NCBI RefSeq assembly: GCF_008014675.1
Contig: NZ_VOXD01000004.1
Location: forward strand, 1 to 64,000
DNA: 64,000 nt
DNA from: Neolewinella aurantiaca
Lineage (GTDB): Bacteria > Bacteroidota > Bacteroidia > Chitinophagales > Saprospiraceae
Direction: 5' to 3'
The notes under the pieces are model-generated. The model did not search any database. It was not told where the DNA came from and saw only the letters and a program-made list of their open reading frames with translations. Every line of letters begins with the position of its first letter. The stretch's first letter is position 1. Below, one piece after another: positions 59,378-64,000 of the stretch. A program made the translations under genes and the position numbers.

Positions 59378-59950
59378 ATGACCAAGATCAATACACGTAT
59401 GCTTTCCCCCCGGTTTTTTCCGCAAACACCGGAACTGAAAGCAAAGCCGCGTAAATTCGTTAAAGGAGAGTATTTATACCAACCGGCCGACCGCCTCGAA
59501 TCGGTTTTTATCATTTCATCGGGCATGGTCAAGATTGGTGGTTATGGTCCCGAAGGAGAGGAAGCCATCTACGATATTGCCGGACCCGAAGAGTTTTGTG
59601 GCAACCTGAAATACCTGGGCGGCGGGCGCTTCCATGAGTTCGCCCGCGCCGTAACGGATGTAGAAACAATTACTTACGATCTCCGCGCGTTCAAGCGCGC
59701 GTTCCGGAAAGACGAAAGCCTGCACGATTGGTTTGTGCGCCTGATGGTAATGCGCTGGGCGCGTTCCGAATCTCGGTTGTTCCGGATCGCTTCCCTCAAA
59801 CCCCGGAAGCGTCTCGCAGCCCTGCTCGAAGAATTGGGCGCTACGGCGAACAACGTAACGCAACTGGTTACGCAGGCTGACCTGGCGAACCTGACGGGAC
59901 TGAGCCGGCAAACGATCTCGAAACTGCTGGTGAAAATGGAGCAGGGTTAA
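59378..59950 (+). CDS. Crp/Fnr-family regulator, second
   Basis: The protein is 190 residues. The effector barrel has KGEYLYQPADRLESVFIISSGMVKI and GEEAIYDIAGPEEFCGN; the HTH is VTQADLANLTGLSRQTISKLLVKME. It follows the first by 86 bases but is not a close copy. It stands before the TonB receptor gene, which it may control. Confidence 0.9.
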   Translation: MTKINTRMLSPRFFPQTPELKAKPRKFVKGEYLYQPADRLESVFIISSGMVKIGGYGPEGEEAIYDIAGPEEFCGNLKYLGGGRFHEFARAVTDVETITYDLRAFKRAFRKDESLHDWFVRLMVMRWARSESRLFRIASLKPRKRLAALLEELGATANNVTQLVTQADLANLTGLSRQTISKLLVKMEQG

Positions 59951-60055
59951 GCAGAAGTAAACATTTGATTAAGGAAAGTACCGATGTTAAAAAGTAACAC
60001 GGGCGGGCTGGCAGGGGCCGATAATTTTGCCGAAAATCAAATGAGTACTCCTACT

Positions 60056-63000
60056 ATGAAACGATCTACTACCATTTTACGGGGCGTATTATTCCCGGTG
60101 TTTTTACTCTTCGCCGGCCTGCTGGCCGGCCAGGCCACCAACGCCTCCATCGGAGGTGTGGTTCAGGATGCCGAAGGTGAAACTCTGATTGGGGCTACCG
60201 TCACGATCATCAATAATTCAACCGGCTTCACCACCGCTACCATTACGAACCTGAAGGGAGAGTACCTGATTCCTCAGGTGCCGCTGGGCGGCCCGTACGA
60301 TGTAACCACCACCTACATCGGGTTTGCTACCACCCGTCAGTCTGGCTTCACCATCAACCAGGGGGACCGGCTTGAAGTGAACTTCGATCTTGAACCTTCC
60401 GCCAATGAACTAGACGTCATCGTAGTATCAGGAGGCGACCTCCGTAACCGGATCAACCAGATCGGCTCTACGACTGAGGTCTCTTCGGCACAGATCAAGA
60501 ACCTGCCCTCCGAAGGGCGGAACTTCACCCGCCTGACCAGCCTGTCTCCGCTTCAGGGCGGCGGCTCGCTTAACCTCGGCGGTCAGCGCCGGACCTCTAC
60601 CAACGTAACCATCGACGGAATGAACGCCCGCAACCAACTCACCGCCGGGGAGGTTGGCCGTGGCCCTTACACCATCAGTCAGGAAGCCGTGCGTGAGTTC
60701 GAGGTTTCTACTAACAACTACGACGTAACCGAAGGCCGCCAGGGCGGTGGCTCCATCAGCGCAACCACCAAGTCCGGTACCAACGAATTCGAAGGAAGCG
60801 TTTTCTTCTTTCACCGCAACGACGGTCTGCAGAGCAAGTACGACATCCGCGGCAACGAGCGGACTTCAGACTTCTACAACTCTCAGTACGGTGTCAGCCT
60901 CGGCGGACCGCTCATCAAAGACAAGCTCCAGTTCTACACCGTCTACGAACGTCAGGACGCAGGAGAACCCGTTTTCATCGCGGACCTGCAAACCGAAGAC
61001 GACGAGAACCGCACCGGCATTACCCGTGAGAACCTCGACCGCTTTCAGGAAATCGCCCGTAATCTCTACGGTGTAAGCGACGACCAGCAGGTAGGCCAGT
61101 TCGACCGTAAGACAACCGCCAACACCTGGTTCGTTCGCCTCGATTACCAACTGGACGACAAGAATACCCTCACCCTGCGTAACAACTGGAACAAATGGGA
61201 CAACCCCTTCAGCGTAAGCGATAACAGCAGCATCGAACTTGCCGAAACCTGGTCGGATTTCTCTTCTATGGAGAACAGTACCCTGCTCTCGTTGCGTACT
61301 TCGTTCTCGCCCAATCTGCTCAACGAATTCAAGTTGCAGTACCAGCACGCTGAGCGTGCCTTCGTACCGAGCAGCCAGTTGCCCGCGAGTAATATTCCCC
61401 GCGCTATCGTTGACGTCAACTCTGTACTCCCTAACGGCAACAGCCGCACCCTGAGCGTGCAGCTTGGTGGCCAGCGGTTTACACCGGAAACCAACGAGGA
61501 GAACATGATCCAGATCGCCAACACTACTTACCTGAGTTCTGGTCGCTTCAACTTTACCTTCGGTACCGACAACATGATTACCAGCCTGAAAACACTGCTC
61601 TCCAACGAGCAGAACGGCCGCTTCTTCTTCGACTCACTGGAGGACTTCGAGAACATGAACCCGTCGCGCTACGCCCGGGAGGTGCCACTGCAGGGCCTTC
61701 CACTCGTTGAGCAAACAGTCATCGATATGTCCCTCTTCGCCCAGGTGGAATTCGATCTCGCGCCCAACCTCAACTCCGTCTTCGGTGTGCGCTGGGATGC
61801 GACCTCTTTCTCCGACGCAGCAGACTTCAATCAGGTCGTATTCGACGACCTCGGCATTCGTACCGACAACAAGCCTTCCGACTGGGATAACATCCAGCCG
61901 CGCTTCCAGCTGACCTACGACCACAAAGGCCGCAGTACCGACATCGTTCGCCTCGGTGGTGGTGTATTCAGCTCGCAGCCGCACTACTACGCTCAGGTGA
62001 ACAACATCCAGAACAGTGGTGTACTGCTCGGTGCCATTGACGTAAGCGGAGACGCTGTACCAACACCTGACTTCGAAGGTTACCGTGAGGATCCTTCTAC
62101 CGTTCCCGGAGTTCCCGAAGGAGCGTCTGCTTTCTCTACCATCAACGCCGTAAGTGACGATTTCGAGGTGCCTACTATCTTCAAGGGTAACCTCAGCTAC
62201 ACGCACATCTTCGACAACCGCTACAGCCTCGGTTTCAACCTCCTTGCCAGCCGCACGGTAAACAACTACACTTACCAGGAGGCTAACCTGGTGGAAGATC
62301 CTTTCTTCACTTCGGGAAGCGACGGCCGCGATGTATTCGTACCGGCGGAAACCATCACCGAAAATGGTTCTACCGACTGGACTGAATCACGTATTTCTGA
62401 CCGCGTCGGGCGCACCCTCCTTCTGACTTCCGACGGAGAGCTGGATCAGATTGCACTGATCCTGGAAGCTACCGCTAAAATCGGCAAAGATGGCTACCTC
62501 AACGCGAGCTACACCTTCAACGAAGCGAAAGACAACTCCAGCTACAACTGCTGTGTGGCCAATACTTCTACCTTCCTGCCGGTAACGGGCGATCCGCGTG
62601 CGCTGAACCGTGGTATCTCCGACAACAACTTCGCTAATAAGCTGATCGTAAACGGAGCAACTCCGAGCTTCGCCGGCTTCAACCTCGGTTTTGCGGTCAT
62701 CGGTTCCGGAGGCAGCCCCTACGGCTTTACCGTCAACAGCAACCGTAGCGCCAACGGCGATTTCAACCTGCGCAACGATGTAGCTTACATCTACGATCCG
62801 GCCGACCCGAACACGCCCGCAGGCATTCGCGATGCTTACAACGAGATCCTCAATAACCCTGAAATTCCTGAGCACTACAAAGAGTACCTTCAGGATAACT
62901 TCGGTCAGTTCGCGGAGCGTAACGGTGGTAAAAACCCCTTCCGCGCTACCGTCGATCTGCGTGCCGCTTACAAAATCACGCTGCCCAACACGAAGCACGG

Positions 63001-63220
63001 CCTCGAGATTACTGCCGACCTGTTCAACTTTGCTAACCTTCTCAACAAAGAATGGGGCGTAACGAACAACTACAGCCGCGAAAACCGACTGATGAGCATC
63101 ACTGGCTTCGATCAGGAAACAGAGTCTTACATCTACTCCGTCAACTCCGGTGTCGCCAACGAATCGATCAACGGTACACCATGGCGCCTGCAAATGGGCG
63201 TTCGGTACACTTTTAACTAG
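60056..63220 (+). CDS. TonB-dependent receptor, Oar-like
   Basis: About 1054 residues from the ATG at 60056, which gives a clean signal peptide (FPVFLLFAGLLAGQ). An N-terminal carboxypeptidase-regulatory domain follows (SIGGVVQDAEGETLIGATVTI), then a plug (about 110-230, RRTSTNVTIDGMNARNQ) and a 22-strand barrel with typical Tyr/Phe ends, closing LQMGVRYTFN. The Oar-type layout suggests uptake or export of a large or peptide ligand. Start sites upstream (59984, 60041) are open but less likely. Terminator behind. Confidence 0.92.
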   Translation: MKRSTTILRGVLFPVFLLFAGLLAGQATNASIGGVVQDAEGETLIGATVTIINNSTGFTTATITNLKGEYLIPQVPLGGPYDVTTTYIGFATTRQSGFTINQGDRLEVNFDLEPSANELDVIVVSGGDLRNRINQIGSTTEVSSAQIKNLPSEGRNFTRLTSLSPLQGGGSLNLGGQRRTSTNVTIDGMNARNQLTAGEVGRGPYTISQEAVREFEVSTNNYDVTEGRQGGGSISATTKSGTNEFEGSVFFFHRNDGLQSKYDIRGNERTSDFYNSQYGVSLGGPLIKDKLQFYTVYERQDAGEPVFIADLQTEDDENRTGITRENLDRFQEIARNLYGVSDDQQVGQFDRKTTANTWFVRLDYQLDDKNTLTLRNNWNKWDNPFSVSDNSSIELAETWSDFSSMENSTLLSLRTSFSPNLLNEFKLQYQHAERAFVPSSQLPASNIPRAIVDVNSVLPNGNSRTLSVQLGGQRFTPETNEENMIQIANTTYLSSGRFNFTFGTDNMITSLKTLLSNEQNGRFFFDSLEDFENMNPSRYAREVPLQGLPLVEQTVIDMSLFAQVEFDLAPNLNSVFGVRWDATSFSDAADFNQVVFDDLGIRTDNKPSDWDNIQPRFQLTYDHKGRSTDIVRLGGGVFSSQPHYYAQVNNIQNSGVLLGAIDVSGDAVPTPDFEGYREDPSTVPGVPEGASAFSTINAVSDDFEVPTIFKGNLSYTHIFDNRYSLGFNLLASRTVNNYTYQEANLVEDPFFTSGSDGRDVFVPAETITENGSTDWTESRISDRVGRTLLLTSDGELDQIALILEATAKIGKDGYLNASYTFNEAKDNSSYNCCVANTSTFLPVTGDPRALNRGISDNNFANKLIVNGATPSFAGFNLGFAVIGSGGSPYGFTVNSNRSANGDFNLRNDVAYIYDPADPNTPAGIRDAYNEILNNPEIPEHYKEYLQDNFGQFAERNGGKNPFRATVDLRAAYKITLPNTKHGLEITADLFNFANLLNKEWGVTNNYSRENRLMSITGFDQETESYIYSVNSGVANESINGTPWRLQMGVRYTFN

Positions 63221-63238
63221 TCTGTAATTTGATAGTGA

Positions 63239-63256
63239 GGCGGGGCCGCAGGTGCA
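63239..63256 (-). repeat. Dispersed repeat, copy 25 (one mismatch)
   Basis: Minus-strand TGCACCTGCGGCCCCGCC, right after the receptor gene. Opposite in orientation to copy 26, 313 bases on. Confidence 0.8.
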
Positions 63257-63336
63257 AGGGTTGCTTTTCGAGAAAGGAGCAACGTGAATGCCCCCCAGCG
63301 GCTCCTCTGAATCCTGTTTTCATCATCACAACTTTT

Positions 63337-63370
63337 GTGGAGGCCGGCAATCCGTCGGCCTCCGCTTTGT
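63337..63370 (+). terminator. Terminator after the TonB receptor
   Basis: GGAGGCCG pairs with CGGCCTCC, then GCTTTGTTG; 8-bp GC-rich stem with a moderate T tail. Confidence 0.6.
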
Positions 63371-63518
63371 TGCTCCTGATCATTTGGTCCGGGGCCAGCT
63401 TTCGGAGCCTCTTTCATTGAGGGCTTCATGCAGCGATGCAGTTCAGCTTTTCGCAGAATCCGAAACACGCTGGCGCGGCCAGCGGAAGCCATTGCTCCGC
63501 CGCTTTAAAAACATAGCT

Positions 63519-64000
63519 ATGAAATATACTCTTCCACTAATATTATCCCTTGCGCTCCTAACGGTTTTTGCATCCTGCGGCCGCGCCCCTCAAATGAATA
63601 CGGGCGATAAAGTAGAGCGAAACCACCTGGCTAATGGTTGGGCGCTTACGCCCATCGGTACCCAGACCGACCTCGGCGATCTGCCACTGAACGCCGTGGT
63701 AAGTGCCAACGGACAGCGTATGGCGGTAACGAACAACGGCCAGAGCATTCACTCTCTGCAGTGGCTTGACCTGGCCAAGACCAAGGTGTTGAGCACTCTG
63801 GAAATAGAAGCCGGCTGGGTGGGGCTTACCCTCAACCAGGCCGGAACCCGCCTCTACGCCTCCGGCGGAGAAACGAATAAAGTCTGGATTGTCAGCACCG
63901 AAAAAGACGAGCTTACACTGATCGATTCACTGGTGCTCACCCAGCCCTGGCCCGAAGGCGTGGCTTCGGTATCCGGCCTGAGCCTCGACGAAAAACGCAA
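63519..64000 (+). CDS. Lipoprotein with YncE-like beta-propeller start (cut by window edge)
   Basis: 160 codons are visible from the ATG at 63519 to the edge. The signal ends in the lipobox VFASC (Cys 20), which is written by repeat copy 26. Then comes a propeller-like part (VSANGQRMAVTNNG, LNQAGTRLYASGGETNKVWI), as in YncE-type proteins, some of which join an alkaline phosphatase domain. The end is outside the window, so the second domain is unknown. Confidence 0.8.
   Translation, partial: MKYTLPLILSLALLTVFASCGRAPQMNTGDKVERNHLANGWALTPIGTQTDLGDLPLNAVVSANGQRMAVTNNGQSIHSLQWLDLAKTKVLSTLEIEAGWVGLTLNQAGTRLYASGGETNKVWIVSTEKDELTLIDSLVLTQPWPEGVASVSGLSLDEKR
63569..63587 (+). repeat. Dispersed repeat, copy 26 (TGCATCC, NN = GC), at a lipobox
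   Basis: Same unit as copy 10 including the preceding TAACGGT. In this frame it reads ASCGRAP, providing the lipidated Cys. Confidence 0.85.

Noticed and set aside
62387-63193. Minus-strand frame inside the TonB receptor
   Set aside because: The receptor barrel on the plus strand is certain.

Overview
The window looks like chromosomal DNA of a Bacteroidota bacterium, most likely a marine Saprospiria/Lewinella-type organism. I infer this from several signs. There is a type IX secretion sorting domain, an Oar-like TonB receptor, DUF2911 and DUF4097 proteins and paired ECF sigma/anti-sigma genes. Shine-Dalgarno sites are mostly missing, and many upstream regions carry TAnnTTTG boxes, the Bacteroidota -7 element. 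No rRNA, tRNA or CRISPR array was seen.

Layout. 1-2.4 kb: the start of an IS1-type transposase, a LytTR response regulator, a 720-base gap and a membrane protein. 2.6-9.5 kb: isocitrate dehydrogenase, a lipoprotein, an AI-2E family permease, a DUF2064 transferase, DUF427 and the ergothioneine pair egtB-egtD. 9.6-22 kb: housekeeping and unknown genes (GT2, zincin, spermidine synthase-like protein, acyltransferase, small asparaginase, CAP lipoprotein, fabG, cysS, PF07929 protein, epimerase, thioredoxin-like protein, AlkA-type glycosylase). 22.0-39.9 kb: a nearly 18-kb nitrate assimilation island. 40-44 kb: a tandem D-Ala-D-Ala ligase fused to a membrane segment and PASTA domains. 44-51 kb: a T9SS cargo protein, rhodanese, SPOR protein, and the isoprenoid genes fni and hmgR. 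51-64 kb: DUF2911, an ECF sigma/anti-sigma/DUF4097 set, GNAT, a membrane-tethered HTH protein, a secreted LamG-like protein, a small MITE, two Crp/Fnr regulators, a TonB receptor and a truncated lipoprotein.

The nitrate island reads as one system. An outer-membrane porin and an NrtABCD-type ABC importer bring nitrate in. A fused NasA-flavoprotein with a rubredoxin-tailed partner reduces nitrate. NirBD reduces nitrite, and CobA supplies the siroheme precursor. A NarX-like sensor and NarL-like regulator are encoded at the end of the nirBD operon. The two divergent control regions (27.1 kb and 39.1 kb) share the same TACGTATTTAT words, which suggests common control.

The most unusual signal is a dispersed short repeat with core TGCACCTGCGNNCGCGCC. 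I count 27 copies in 64 kb, on both strands. Eleven are between genes and sixteen inside reading frames, where they are read in several frames without stops, including a signal-peptide end, a lipobox and a T9SS domain. The middle dinucleotide varies while the flanks are kept. A second family combines hairpins with heptamer (GACTCCC) repeats, sits at gene 3' ends and has also entered the ligase gene. I do not recognise either as a named family.
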